Shown here in pieces: positions 17,854-26,423 of a stretch of 64,000 nt of DNA (position 1 is its first letter; every line of letters starts with the position of its first letter). The notes below the pieces were generated by a model that searched no databases, was not told the DNA's origin, and was given only the letters and a program-made list of their open reading frames with translations. Made by a program: the position numbers and the translations under genes. Source of the DNA: Chitinophagaceae bacterium (GTDB lineage Bacteria > Bacteroidota > Bacteroidia > Chitinophagales > Chitinophagaceae); NCBI GenBank assembly GCA_016713965.1, contig JADJOC010000010.1, positions 1 through 64,000 on the forward strand. The letters run 5' to 3'.

Positions 17854-18753
17854 TTACACTGAATATACCTCTGCAAAATTTTCGTATAGTTGATTTAAAG
17901 CAAATAGATATTGGTTTAATAATGTAGTCCAGGTATTTTCAAAATCAACTACCGGATATTTTAGTCCGAAATATTTATACCCTTCTAAAACATCCTTGAT
18001 ATCTAAGTGTATTGGATAACCTTTTCGTATATAGCCAATGTTTTTTAAAATGTCAGATATCGAGGTGTCTGTTTTTCCGATAGATTCAAGAAATTTGCGA
18101 AGTACTGCAATCGAACCAAGCTTAGGGTCGGGGTCTATTAAAATTTTATTTAAAACATCTGCATTGATACTTCTTGAAACTTGACCTAGGGATGCAATTC
18201 TATGTGAGTATTCTTCTTCAGTCTTCGCTGTTTTAAAGAAATCTAATAGGTTTCGTTCTTGATCTAATAAAAGTAACTTCTCTGAATGCTTCGCTTTAAA
18301 AATTGCATTTATTATATCCCGCTTTTCTATAATTGCAGCAGCCAATTTATTGTCCTTAATTTCCTCATTAAGAGTTTTGCTTTCCGGTTCAATTATTAAC
18401 TCATCTTCTTCGGGTAAACTCAAACTTGATGGATTGTATGGACTATTTGGAGGATTCTGAGAAGTAATTAGAACAACTTCTTCGCTGTCATTTAATGTGC
18501 CCTCCTTAAACTTTTCAACAATCTTCTTTTTAGCATATTGAAAAAGAATTTTTTCCGCGCTTCTGTCACCGATTTTGTAGAAGTCTAGTCCCCATATCAT
18601 GGTAAGGATGTCGGAGGCGTAAACTGCTATAGACTTACTTTCCATTCGTCCGTCTGGGAACGAAATATCATAAGAAAATAGATAACCAAATTGAAGTTTG
18701 GATGCAGGTGGTAAAAAGAAAGCCTTTTTAAAATTTATTTTGACACTATCCAT
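17854..18753 (-). CDS. Unknown cassette-borne protein, 299 residues
   Basis: A complete, uninterrupted frame starting MDSVKINFKKAFFLPP. No signal peptide or membrane helix. The N-terminal 80 residues look beta-rich (LQFGYLFSYDISFPDGRMES). A proline- and serine-rich acidic linker lies around residues 95-125, and the rest is predicted helical (DNKLAAAIIEKRDIINAIF, EEYSHRIASLGQVSRSINAD). No family was recognised. It stands alone between the IS91-like repeats and attC-like palindrome 4, the position of a single-gene cassette; neighbouring defence genes make a defence or accessory role possible but unproven. Confidence 0.7.
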   Translation of the reverse strand: MDSVKINFKKAFFLPPASKLQFGYLFSYDISFPDGRMESKSIAVYASDILTMIWGLDFYKIGDRSAEKILFQYAKKKIVEKFKEGTLNDSEEVVLITSQNPPNSPYNPSSLSLPEEDELIIEPESKTLNEEIKDNKLAAAIIEKRDIINAIFKAKHSEKLLLLDQERNLLDFFKTAKTEEEYSHRIASLGQVSRSINADVLNKILIDPDPKLGSIAVLRKFLESIGKTDTSISDILKNIGYIRKGYPIHLDIKDVLEGYKYFGLKYPVVDFENTWTTLLNQYLFALNQLYENFAEVYSV

Positions 18754-18775
18754 TATGAACTGTTAATATAGTTTC

Positions 18776-18912
18776 AGCCAACGTTTTGCAGCTTGGCGAA
18801 GTGGCGGAAATCGAAGCACAAATGTTCAGTTTTGCACAAAAGTTCAATCGAAGAACTGCCGTTGAATTTAGCACTAAACCCGCCATTTTGCCAAACTGCT
18901 GTTACCTGCTGT
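18776..18912 (-). repeat. attC-like imperfect palindrome 4 (minus strand)
   Basis: On the minus strand it opens CAGCAGGTAACAG and closes AAAACGTTGGCTG. Inner arms GCAGTTTGGCAAAATGGCGG and CCGCCACTTCGCCAAGCTGC pair with a few bulges, the usual look of L''/L' with extrahelical bases. Boundary and interior phrases (GTGCTAAATT, ATTGAAC, TTTGTGC) are shared with palindrome 3, so the two are members of one family. It separates the DUF262 gene from the unknown 299-residue gene, both in the same orientation. Confidence 0.45.
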
Positions 18913-18927
18913 GTTGTTTTCTGTCGG

Positions 18928-20712
18928 TTATACTACCATTTTCTTTAATTGTCCAACCAATAGCTTTTTCCGTTCCGTCAAAAACGTTTTGAAGTCAGCA
19001 ATGTCTAAACTAATATCAAAGTCAATATCATTTTCGTCTTTTCCAATTTCAGGAATTAATTGGTTTATTTTATCAATGTTGTTATTTACTACCCAATCTT
19101 TCAAAGGTGTGTCGAGTTTAGATTGATTTAAAGTTCCATTAAGTAATTGAAGATTTAAAATACTATTCCAATTTGTTGGGTCAGTATAAAATTGAAAATC
19201 TTCGTCCGTTTGATAGCTCGTTCTTTTGCTATTGTAGAAATAGCTCGCAGGATGCAAATGGTCTTTATGATAATCTTGATTACCAAAATTCAAATGTGAA
19301 TATATCAATGACAAAATTGGGAAGCAATCCGAAGCATCTTTTTGAGTTGTTAAAAGTCCTTCAATAAAGTCATCGTCAAACGAAAGATTTTTTGCCGGAT
19401 TTGCTTTAAACTCATCTTTTATTCGATCAAGTGGAAAAGTTGGTTGTTTACTCGTATCTGCAAGTTCCGCTTTAATAACTTTTTTAATACTCGTTAAAAC
19501 TGTGTCAGACTGACTACCAAAAACACCTTTTAGAAGGGAAAGGCAAAGCCATTTTCTAATCAATAATTTATCCTCTTTATGTTTTATTGGACTATTAATA
19601 TCATTTTCAATTCCACGATGATAAATGTAATAAATGATTGGTATTGCAGCGTTTTTGGCTCTTAGACTATGATTGTTAAATCCTAAATTTGAAAGCAATG
19701 AAAATGCTTCTATAATACTCTTCTTTATTCTGTCCCAATTTTCTTCAAAAACGATTACATTGCTTTGGTCAAAATTTTTGACTTGAAATTTAATGTTGTC
19801 ATTAAAAAGAACAAGACAAGTTTTTAGAACAAAGTCCTTACTAATTAGAAACCCTGGATTACCGATTTCAAACACTTTGTTTACAACATCTGGTATTTCT
19901 TTTCTTGCATCAGATTTCCAGTGTGCTGTTGTAATTGACATTAACAGGTCGGAAAAGCTCAGTGGCTCGCCACCACTATTTGTGCGAATGAAAATATCTA
20001 AAACAGTGTCTATTTCTTGTGTGGTTTCAAGATAGTAGTTGATTAACTTATCTTCAAAAATCACTTTGCGAAGTTGTCTAATTGTTTCTTTTGTAAAAGT
20101 TTTTGACAACCAACCACTTTCTTCTATAAAGTTGTCAAGGTCATTAGTTTTTTCAAATTTTAAAATGTCATTGACTTTAAACCAAATGTCATCACTTACA
20201 TTTTTACGCTCAAATTCTTGCTTCGTCAAGAATTGAAAATCATAAGTCATTTGCCTTTCGTTTTCGTCAGGCAAAGGATTTGATAAGTTTAAATAAAGAT
20301 GTCTTGTTGGAATATTTTCTTCATTATCATACCACCATTTTCTTGGAAGTTTGTACGCATAAGAACCTTTTAGTCCAATATATAGGCTTGTTAGGCGTTG
20401 TTGTCCGTCTATAACAGCTTTAAAGTCTGGATTACTTTTTGTGTCTATGTCGGGATTATCTTCTTTAAAGAACTGTCTATATTCTGTTAAGAATTGATAG
20501 AACTTAAACTCGTTTTTAACTTTATTTTCTTTTACTTCCCAAAACATAAACGAGTTAATTGGATAACTACGCATTATGCTGTCGAAAAGCACTTCAATTT
20601 GGTAGCTACTCCAAACAAATTTTCTTTGTATTGCAGGAAGCAAATAGTTTCTACTAACGATATTATCTATCGCATCTTTTATTGTTATTGGGGTTACAAA
20701 TCCGCTTGACAT
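18928..20712 (-). CDS. DUF262/DUF1524 protein, GmrSD-like type IV restriction candidate
   Basis: 594 residues from the ATG at 20712; the longer reading begins with a GTG inside the terminator hairpin. The N-terminal DUF262 domain shows NYLLPAIQRKFVWSSYQIE and the diagnostic DGQQRLTSLYIG near residue 100. The C-terminal DUF1524-like HNH region shows YHKDHLHPASYFYNS near 480 and later TNWNSILNLQLLNGTLNQSK. In GmrSD and related systems DUF262 uses NTP hydrolysis to control an HNH nuclease that attacks modified phage DNA. A single chain with both halves is a common arrangement. Full length, no breaks. The target is unknown. Confidence 0.8.
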   Translation of the reverse strand: MSSGFVTPITIKDAIDNIVSRNYLLPAIQRKFVWSSYQIEVLFDSIMRSYPINSFMFWEVKENKVKNEFKFYQFLTEYRQFFKEDNPDIDTKSNPDFKAVIDGQQRLTSLYIGLKGSYAYKLPRKWWYDNEENIPTRHLYLNLSNPLPDENERQMTYDFQFLTKQEFERKNVSDDIWFKVNDILKFEKTNDLDNFIEESGWLSKTFTKETIRQLRKVIFEDKLINYYLETTQEIDTVLDIFIRTNSGGEPLSFSDLLMSITTAHWKSDARKEIPDVVNKVFEIGNPGFLISKDFVLKTCLVLFNDNIKFQVKNFDQSNVIVFEENWDRIKKSIIEAFSLLSNLGFNNHSLRAKNAAIPIIYYIYHRGIENDINSPIKHKEDKLLIRKWLCLSLLKGVFGSQSDTVLTSIKKVIKAELADTSKQPTFPLDRIKDEFKANPAKNLSFDDDFIEGLLTTQKDASDCFPILSLIYSHLNFGNQDYHKDHLHPASYFYNSKRTSYQTDEDFQFYTDPTNWNSILNLQLLNGTLNQSKLDTPLKDWVVNNNIDKINQLIPEIGKDENDIDFDISLDIADFKTFLTERKKLLVGQLKKMVV

Positions 20713-20726
20713 TAATATTCTTGATT

Positions 20727-20760
20727 TAAAAATTAGCGGTGGCGAAGCCACCGCATAAAT
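20727..20760 (-). terminator. Rho-independent terminator after the repeat protein gene
   Basis: On the minus strand GCGGTGGC-TTC-GCCACCGC (20736-20754) is a perfect 8-bp GC-rich stem followed by TAATTTTT. It lies between the stop of the 20763-21149 gene and the DUF262 start. Confidence 0.7.
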
Positions 20761-20762
20761 TA

Positions 20763-21149
20763 TTATATTGTTCTGATATAAGAACCATTTTCTTTTCTAA
20801 GTTCAATTTTTCCGCTATCCAAAGTAACTGCAATGTCAGAACCTTGAAATCTTGCTCTTTTTGCTTTACTGCTTACAATTGTCCGAACATAAGAGCCATT
20901 CTCTTTTCTTAGCTCGACTTTTCCATCAAGGTAAGTAATTACGATAAGGGTTTCGTTGCTGTTAAGGTCAGCATCAACAGCTTTACTTGAAACTATTGTT
21001 CTTACATACGAACCGTTGTCTTTACGGAGTTCCACTTTTCCGCCATCTAATTTTAAAATCATTTGCTTTGGTTTTTCATTTGTGCTTACTCTGTTCGGTT
21101 TTCGGCTTTCCCCGTTAGTTTCTGCAAATGTCGGTTGTCTGTCGGTCAA
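20763..21149 (-). CDS. Small tandem beta-repeat protein
   Basis: A frame of about 128 residues from a TTG at 21149; no ATG lies upstream in frame. The body is three near-identical units of about 30 residues built on GKVELRKENGSYVRTI, separated by less conserved strands such as ARFQGSDIAVTL. Each unit would make a pair of beta-strands, a WD- or propeller-like blade arrangement, but three units are too few for a closed propeller, so oligomerisation or a solenoid is likely. Function unknown. It is the first gene after the recombinase in the transcribed direction and has its own terminator. Confidence 0.65.
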   Translation of the reverse strand: MTDRQPTFAETNGESRKPNRVSTNEKPKQMILKLDGGKVELRKDNGSYVRTIVSSKAVDADLNSNETLIVITYLDGKVELRKENGSYVRTIVSSKAKRARFQGSDIAVTLDSGKIELRKENGSYIRTI

Positions 21150-21170
21150 ACTGTGTCGTTGTGGACGGTC

Positions 21171-21190
21171 GTTCTAACATAGCAGGTAAC
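21171..21190 (-). other. Candidate primary recombination site next to the recombinase
   Basis: On the minus strand GTTACCTGCTATGTTAGAAC stands between the recombinase gene and the first downstream gene. GTTACCTGCT is the complement of the AGCAGGTAAC phrase that opens palindromes 3 and 4, and GTTAGAA resembles the G^TTRRRY crossover box. An attI-like role is inference. Confidence 0.3.
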
Positions 21191-21317
21191 TCGTAAATAT
21201 ACGAAAATTTTACTTTTATAATAATTTATACGCTAATTTTTATATGGCTGATTTTCAATTATATATAAGGGTTTTGCGAGATTCATATAAAGAAAAAATA
21301 ACTTTCGTATATCTAAT

Positions 21318-22520
21318 TTAGGTCTTTTGTATTAAACTGGCAATATCTTCCAATGGGCTTATAATATTTACTAAATCTTTATTAGTTACATGTAAATATT
21401 TTAAGGTAGTTTTTATATCATTGTGGCCAAGCATTTTTTGAATAAATACCACATCAATCCCCTTATCCAATAAATGAGTGGCAAAGCTATGCCTGAGCAT
21501 GTGCATGCTGCCTTCCTGATGGATTCCTGCTTTTAACTTTGCCTTTTGTAAAACTATTTGTATGCTTCTTGAAGATATATGGCTTTCTTCAAATTGCCCT
21601 TCAAATAAATAATTTTTAGGGAGGTATCTTTTGTAATATTCCCTGAGCATAATAAGCATGGATGGCCCGAGGCTAACCACCCTATCTTTTTTCCCTTTTG
21701 CTTTTTCAATAAACAATAATCTTCTCACACTGTCTATATTTTTTATTTTCAGCGATATGACTTCGCTTACCCTTAACCCACAAGCATAAGCAAGCATGAT
21801 TATTGTTTTATGCTTCATATTTTCAATAGAGTTTATCAGGTTCGCTATTTTTTCTTTACTCAGCGTTTTGGGTAATTGAAGTGGCCGTTTAGGCCGGGGG
21901 ATATCTATAAAAAATTTTTCTGATTTTAATACCTGCTCGTAATAAAATTTAAGTGCATTTATCCGGCTGTGCAGGGTAGCTTCAGATAATTTTAATGTTT
22001 GCAGGCAATATTGCAGGTAATCTTTTATTCTGTTAATGGATAGTCGGTTAGCCGGTGTATTTTGTAATGTTGTTAAAAATTGTACCATTTCATTGGTGTA
22101 TGTCCGGATGGTGGCTTCGCTATATCCTTTTAATTGAAGTTGCTGTTGCAATGCAGGTAATACCTGTCTGTTTAGTGGGGCAATATTTTGATAAAGGATA
22201 TTGGTTTTATTATTTTTGAGTGTGGTTAGCATTTGTGGTTTATGGAGCTTGTTTTTTACATTATTGGCTTGTTTTTTATTAATTAAATGTTCTTTAAGTG
22301 GGGTGTTATTTATTGTGGCAATTGGTTGTAGTGCCTCTAATATCAAATGATAATTCTGTTTAGTTAATAATATGTACCAGCACTGGTTGGTTTTAGAATA
22401 CTTTCGGTTGGGAAGGGTATGAATAGCCTGGTTGACTGTAGCATCAAGTGGTGCATGGATGCTTATACATTCCTGATTGTTGTGGTACAAATAATTTAAA
22501 GTAATTGTTATGGTGCTCAT
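21318..22520 (-). CDS. Tyrosine recombinase/integrase
   Basis: 400 residues. Residues 1-100 form an extra N-terminal domain (WYILLTKQNYHLILEAL) common in Bacteroidota integrases. A core-binding SAM-like domain follows (YSEATIRTYTNEMVQFL, about 130-220), then the catalytic domain: arginine in ACGLRVSEV near 245, lysine in KAKGKKDRVVSL, H-x-x-R in HMLRHSFATHLLDKG near 343, and GHNDIKTTLKYLHV with the nucleophilic tyrosine near 377. It is intact. The helix insertion that marks true integron IntI proteins was not identified, so a XerC/D-like or element integrase is the safer name. It lies at one end of the cassette-like region and reads in the same direction as its genes. Confidence 0.85.
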   Translation of the reverse strand: MSTITITLNYLYHNNQECISIHAPLDATVNQAIHTLPNRKYSKTNQCWYILLTKQNYHLILEALQPIATINNTPLKEHLINKKQANNVKNKLHKPQMLTTLKNNKTNILYQNIAPLNRQVLPALQQQLQLKGYSEATIRTYTNEMVQFLTTLQNTPANRLSINRIKDYLQYCLQTLKLSEATLHSRINALKFYYEQVLKSEKFFIDIPRPKRPLQLPKTLSKEKIANLINSIENMKHKTIIMLAYACGLRVSEVISLKIKNIDSVRRLLFIEKAKGKKDRVVSLGPSMLIMLREYYKRYLPKNYLFEGQFEESHISSRSIQIVLQKAKLKAGIHQEGSMHMLRHSFATHLLDKGIDVVFIQKMLGHNDIKTTLKYLHVTNKDLVNIISPLEDIASLIQKT

Positions 22521-22535
22521 CGGTTAAAATGTGAG

Positions 22536-22566
22536 CAAATATACTTTACTTTTTATTTTTTGTCAA
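22536..22566 (-). promoter_or_regulatory. Promoter of the tyrosine recombinase
   Basis: On the minus strand TTGAC and TATATTTG are separated by 18 bp, matching the Bacteroidota sigma-A pattern TTG/TAnnTTTG. The -7 element ends 16 bp before the ATG at 22520. Confidence 0.6.
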
Positions 22567-22594
22567 GGTATAAGTGGTGTCACAAAATGCCCAA

Positions 22595-23591
22595 TCAACA
22601 TTCTGCCGCTGACGGGCTGCCGGATTGAGTGAAAAGCCCGGTGAAGCTTTGTGTGACTCGTCCTAAAATAAGTTTACAGGTTATATAAATGTGTTTTTTA
22701 TTTACTGTAATTTTTTGGATGTTCAAAGTTAGGCTTTGAATGATAATAGTTTTCCATAATTTTTCTGTTTTTAAGTTAATGTTACAATGTATTTGCTCTG
22801 GTGTAAGGTTACCTATGCTCATATGTGGCCTTTGTTGGTTATAAAGTTTTACTGTCCGCTTAAGTATAGCTTTAGCTTCTATAATATTTGCAGGTTTGCA
22901 GAACTGCAAATACTCATCCTTTATAATCCCATTAATTCTTTCAGCAAGGGCATTTTCTAAAGGGTCGCCATTTTCAGTCATACTGATTGTAATATTATTT
23001 TCATTTAATAATTGTACATAGCTATTACTACAATACTGTAAGCCCTGTCACTGTGGTGTGTAAGCTTAAAATGGCCCTGCGGCCTCAAGCCGCAAAGGGC
23101 TATTTTAAGCGCTTGTATACAGTGTACACTTTCCATATTCTCTGCTACAGAATACCCTACAATCTTACGGCTGTAAGCATCTGTTATAAAACTTATGTAA
23201 AAGAACTGCTGCTTTGCTTTCCAGTATGTAATATCACTTACCCATAACTGGTTTATACCACAAGGCGTAAACCCTCTCACTAAATTAGGATAACGCCTGA
23301 ACCAATGCTTTGAGTTGGTCGTTATAGTAGTACGTCTTTTCTTACGTACCAGTAGTCCATGAACTGCCAGCAAATCAAATAAAGCATCCCTGCCCATTTT
23401 TATTTGGTTATCAATCATGAAGCTTTGTAACATCTCATAAAGCTTACGGGTGCCCATACGCCTATGCAACAAACGGATGCGCTTCACCTCTTCTATCACC
23501 AGCTTTTGTTCTATATCACTACTATAACAAAACCAGCTATACTGATAATGAGCCTGCCGGGTAATACCAAACCATCCACATAGCCTGGCAA
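22595..23591 (-). pseudogene. IS3 transposase OrfB (DDE), frameshifted
   Basis: Pieces across frames give LARLCGWFGITRQAHYQYS, then VIEEVKRIRLLHRRMG, WVSDITYW (first Asp), TDAYSRKIVGYS, HHSDR (second Asp) and ENALAERINGIIKDEY (catalytic Glu), ending with the IS3 signature YNQQRPHMSIGNLTPEQIH. One G missing after HHSDRG (near 23042) breaks it. The frame then runs past the left terminal repeat into host DNA and stops at 22595, so the true stop has also been lost or shifted. Normal production would need -1 frameshifting from orfA at the AAAAGG near the orfA end. Confidence 0.7.
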
Positions 23592-24089
23592 GGCCTATAT
23601 GGGGAATTCCTTTTCATAACCATTATGGTTTGGTGTTGAACTTTTTCTAATAGGAACTTTTAGTTGCTGTTCTGCTACATCTATCATCGTAGAAAAAGCA
23701 ACAGCTTTTTGCTCTGCTTCCTTAAGTTGTTGTTCCAATTGTTTTATCCGAACCTCCAATTCTTTAATTTGGGCATCGCCACCTTCCAAGCTATGAATGC
23801 TACGTTTTGACATAGATAACCTTTCTGCAAAACTAATCACTCTTCGCTGACATCCATTAACATCATAACCTAAACGGCGCATCCATTTTACTATCAAACC
23901 ATTTTCTTTCTTTCGGCCTGTGTATTTTTCCCATATAGCTTGCTTCGTCGTTGGATAGGATAAATACTCCTTAATAATTAATTCTTTCTCTGCATCACTA
24001 AAATAGTACAACTCATTTGACTTATACTGACGAATAATATTATGACCCATCTTAATCAAATTTGCGTAAACCTATTTTAGGACAAGACA
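22654..24089 (-). mobile_element. IS3 family insertion sequence
   Basis: 1,436 bp. The terminal inverted repeats share GTCCTAAAATA and GTTTAC (left TGACTCGTCC..., right, complemented, TGTCTTGTCC...). A 3-bp direct repeat GTG flanks both ends (22651-22653 and 24090-24092), the usual IS3 target duplication. It carries orfA (HTH and coiled coil) and orfB (DDE integrase) in overlapping frames. The clear target duplication indicates a fairly recent insertion, just upstream of the recombinase promoter. Confidence 0.8.
23595..24059 (-). CDS. IS3 transposase OrfA
   Basis: 154 residues. The N-terminal HTH region reads SDAEKELIIKEYLSYPTTKQAIWEKYTG. The C-terminal half is a leucine-zipper-like coiled coil (DAQIKELEVRIKQLEQQLKE), which in IS3 elements mediates assembly with OrfB. 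It ends NGYEKEFPI, and the OrfB frame resumes one position back, consistent with programmed -1 frameshifting in this family. Confidence 0.75.
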   Translation of the reverse strand: MIKMGHNIIRQYKSNELYYFSDAEKELIIKEYLSYPTTKQAIWEKYTGRKKENGLIVKWMRRLGYDVNGCQRRVISFAERLSMSKRSIHSLEGGDAQIKELEVRIKQLEQQLKEAEQKAVAFSTMIDVAEQQLKVPIRKSSTPNHNGYEKEFPI

Positions 24090-24137
24090 GTGCCAGGCCT
24101 TTGTGCCGGACTTGTAACGTAAAGCCGGAACAAAAGC

Positions 24138-24184
24138 AAAAAAGAAGATCCTGAAGCTCACAGCCCCAAAATCTTCTTTTCAAA
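24138..24184 (-). terminator. Terminator of hppA
   Basis: On the minus strand AAAGAAGAT and ATCTTCTTT form a 9-bp stem around a 20-nt loop, followed by a T run. It lies 17 bp after the hppA stop. Confidence 0.55.
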
Positions 24185-24200
24185 AATTTGTTGTAATAAA

Positions 24201-26423
24201 TTATTTTATTGCAACAGTAACAGCATTCACCTTCTCCACTTTCTTCACCACTTCCACTTTTACTTTTTTATCCAGCTTTACCCCATCCGTGTTATGCAGC
24301 TTTGCAATAGTTGGTGCAATTACCAGCGACACAATGCTCATTAATTTAATCAAAATATTCATTGACGGACCAGAAGTATCTTTAAACGGATCGCCAACGG
24401 TATCACCCGTTACAGAAGCTTTGTGCGGCTCAGATTTTTTGTAAAACATTTCTCCATTTATTTCCACACCTTTTTCAAAAGATTTTTTAGCATTGTCCCA
24501 TGCGCCACCGGCATTGTTTTGAAACATGCCCATTAATACGCCACTAACGGTAGCGCCTGCCAGAAAACCACCCAGCACTTCCGGCCCAAAAATAAAACCA
24601 ATAATGATAGGGGATAATAAGGCAATAGCACCCGGCATCATCATTTTTTTAAGCGAAGCTTTTGTAGAAATAGCTACGCATTTGTCGTACTCCGGTTTGC
24701 CCGTACCTTCCATAATACCTGGAATGGTGCGGAACTGGCGGCGTACTTCTTCCACCATTGCCATAGCTGCTTCACCTACCGCACGTATAGCCAAAGAAGA
24801 AAATATAAAAGGGATCATACCGCCAACAAACAAGCCGGCCAATACATCCGCATGATAAATATCAATGCCATCAATACCAGCAATGCCCACAAAAGCGGCA
24901 AACAATGCCAATGCAGTAAGCGCCGCAGAAGCAATGGCAAAACCTTTACCGGTTGCTGCCGTAGTATTGCCCACTGCATCTAAAATATCTGTTTTTTCTC
25001 TAACGTCTTTTGGTAATTCGCTCATCTCTGCAATACCGCCTGCGTTATCTGCAATCGGCCCAAATGCATCAATAGCCAGTTGCATGGCTGTAGTGGCCAT
25101 CATGCCTGCGGCTGCAATGGCCACGCCATACAATCCTGCACATTCGTATGAACCATAGATCCCCGCTGCTAAAACTAAAATGGGTAGCAATGTACTTTCC
25201 ATACCTACTGCCAACCCGCCAATAATGTTGGTAGCATGGCCTGTTGCAGATTGGCGGATGATGCTCAGCACCGGGCGTTTACCCATTGCCGTATAGTACT
25301 CTGTAATGATGCTCATTAATGTACCTACACCTAGTCCTACACCAATGGCGCCCAACACCCCCCACTTGGTAAACTCATGTCCGCGGAGGCTCATGGTTTC
25401 GGGTAAAATATAATATACCAAACCTACACAGGCAATGGCGGTGATAACAATTGAACCCCAGTTACCCATATTCAAAGCGTTCTGTACTTTTTGTGTGCTC
25501 AATCCTGCTGAGTCTGAAATTTTTACAAACCAGGTACCTACAATAGAAAATAAAATACCACAACCTGCTATCAGCATCGGTAATAAAATAGGAGAGAAGC
25601 CACCGTAACTATCAGCTAAGGTTTGTCCTGCCGTATCGGTTACTTCATGGCCCAATACCATCGTTGCCAAAACTGTAGCTACGTAAGAACCAAATAAATC
25701 TGCACCCATACCGGCCACATCACCTACGTTATCACCCACGTTATCTGCAATGGTAGCAGGGTTGCGAGGGTCATCTTCAGGAATACCGGCTTCTACTTTA
25801 CCCACTAAATCAGCACCCACATCGGCAGCTTTGGTATAAATACCACCACCCACACGGGCAAACAAAGCAATACTTTCTGCACCTAAACTAAAACCGGTTA
25901 ATATTTCAATAGCTTTTGCTACCAGGTGGCTGTTGGAAGCCTCGCCGGGTGCAAACATTGCAATTAATATAATAAATAAAGAACCTAAACCCAGCACAGC
26001 TAATCCTGCTACGCCCAGTCCCATTACAGACCCGCCGGTAAATGAAACGGATAAAGCTTTACGCAAGCTCGTACGTGCTGCCTGTGCAGTACGCACATTG
26101 GCTTTGGTAGCAATACGCATACCTATGTATCCTGCCAGTGCACTAAAAAAAGCACCAATAACAAATGCCACGGCTATGCTCCAATGGCTATTGGCATTGC
26201 TGTAGCCCATTACGCCCAATAAAAGCGCTCCTATGATTACAAAATAAGTAAGGATTTTATATTCGGCTTTTAAAAATGCCATAGCTCCTTCAGCAATGTA
26301 AGTGCTGATCTCTTTCATCCTTTCATTACCAGCATCTTGTTTAGATACCCAGGCAAACTTAATAAACGTGTATAAAAGGCCTACTACGCCTAATGCGGGA
26401 ACTACGTAAAACAAATTATTCAT
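24201..26423 (-). CDS. hppA: Membrane-bound ion-translocating pyrophosphatase
   Basis: 740 residues with 15-16 hydrophobic segments. The substrate motif DVGADLVGKVEAGIPEDDPR lies near residue 200, followed by NPATIADNVGDNVGDVAGMG; a second conserved acid site is DAFGPIADNAGGIAEMS. These residues coordinate Mg-pyrophosphate. The enzyme couples PPi hydrolysis to pumping H+ or Na+ across the inner membrane. The segment GNTTAATGKGF has Ala where K+-independent enzymes carry Lys, pointing to the K+-dependent class; H+ versus Na+ transport cannot be settled by eye. The C-terminus is extended by a Lys/Val-rich tail. Monocistronic, with a terminator after it and TATTTTTG upstream as a candidate -7 element. 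Confidence 0.92.
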   Translation of the reverse strand: MNNLFYVVPALGVVGLLYTFIKFAWVSKQDAGNERMKEISTYIAEGAMAFLKAEYKILTYFVIIGALLLGVMGYSNANSHWSIAVAFVIGAFFSALAGYIGMRIATKANVRTAQAARTSLRKALSVSFTGGSVMGLGVAGLAVLGLGSLFIILIAMFAPGEASNSHLVAKAIEILTGFSLGAESIALFARVGGGIYTKAADVGADLVGKVEAGIPEDDPRNPATIADNVGDNVGDVAGMGADLFGSYVATVLATMVLGHEVTDTAGQTLADSYGGFSPILLPMLIAGCGILFSIVGTWFVKISDSAGLSTQKVQNALNMGNWGSIVITAIACVGLVYYILPETMSLRGHEFTKWGVLGAIGVGLGVGTLMSIITEYYTAMGKRPVLSIIRQSATGHATNIIGGLAVGMESTLLPILVLAAGIYGSYECAGLYGVAIAAAGMMATTAMQLAIDAFGPIADNAGGIAEMSELPKDVREKTDILDAVGNTTAATGKGFAIASAALTALALFAAFVGIAGIDGIDIYHADVLAGLFVGGMIPFIFSSLAIRAVGEAAMAMVEEVRRQFRTIPGIMEGTGKPEYDKCVAISTKASLKKMMMPGAIALLSPIIIGFIFGPEVLGGFLAGATVSGVLMGMFQNNAGGAWDNAKKSFEKGVEINGEMFYKKSEPHKASVTGDTVGDPFKDTSGPSMNILIKLMSIVSLVIAPTIAKLHNTDGVKLDKKVKVEVVKKVEKVNAVTVAIK

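Noticed and set aside
21318..22520. Naming the recombinase intI
   Set aside because: The catalytic residues are clear but the additional IntI helix was not seen, so the symbol would overstate the evidence.
24526..26205. Plus-strand frames opposite hppA
   Set aside because: They are antisense shadows of a highly conserved coding sequence with low-complexity translations.
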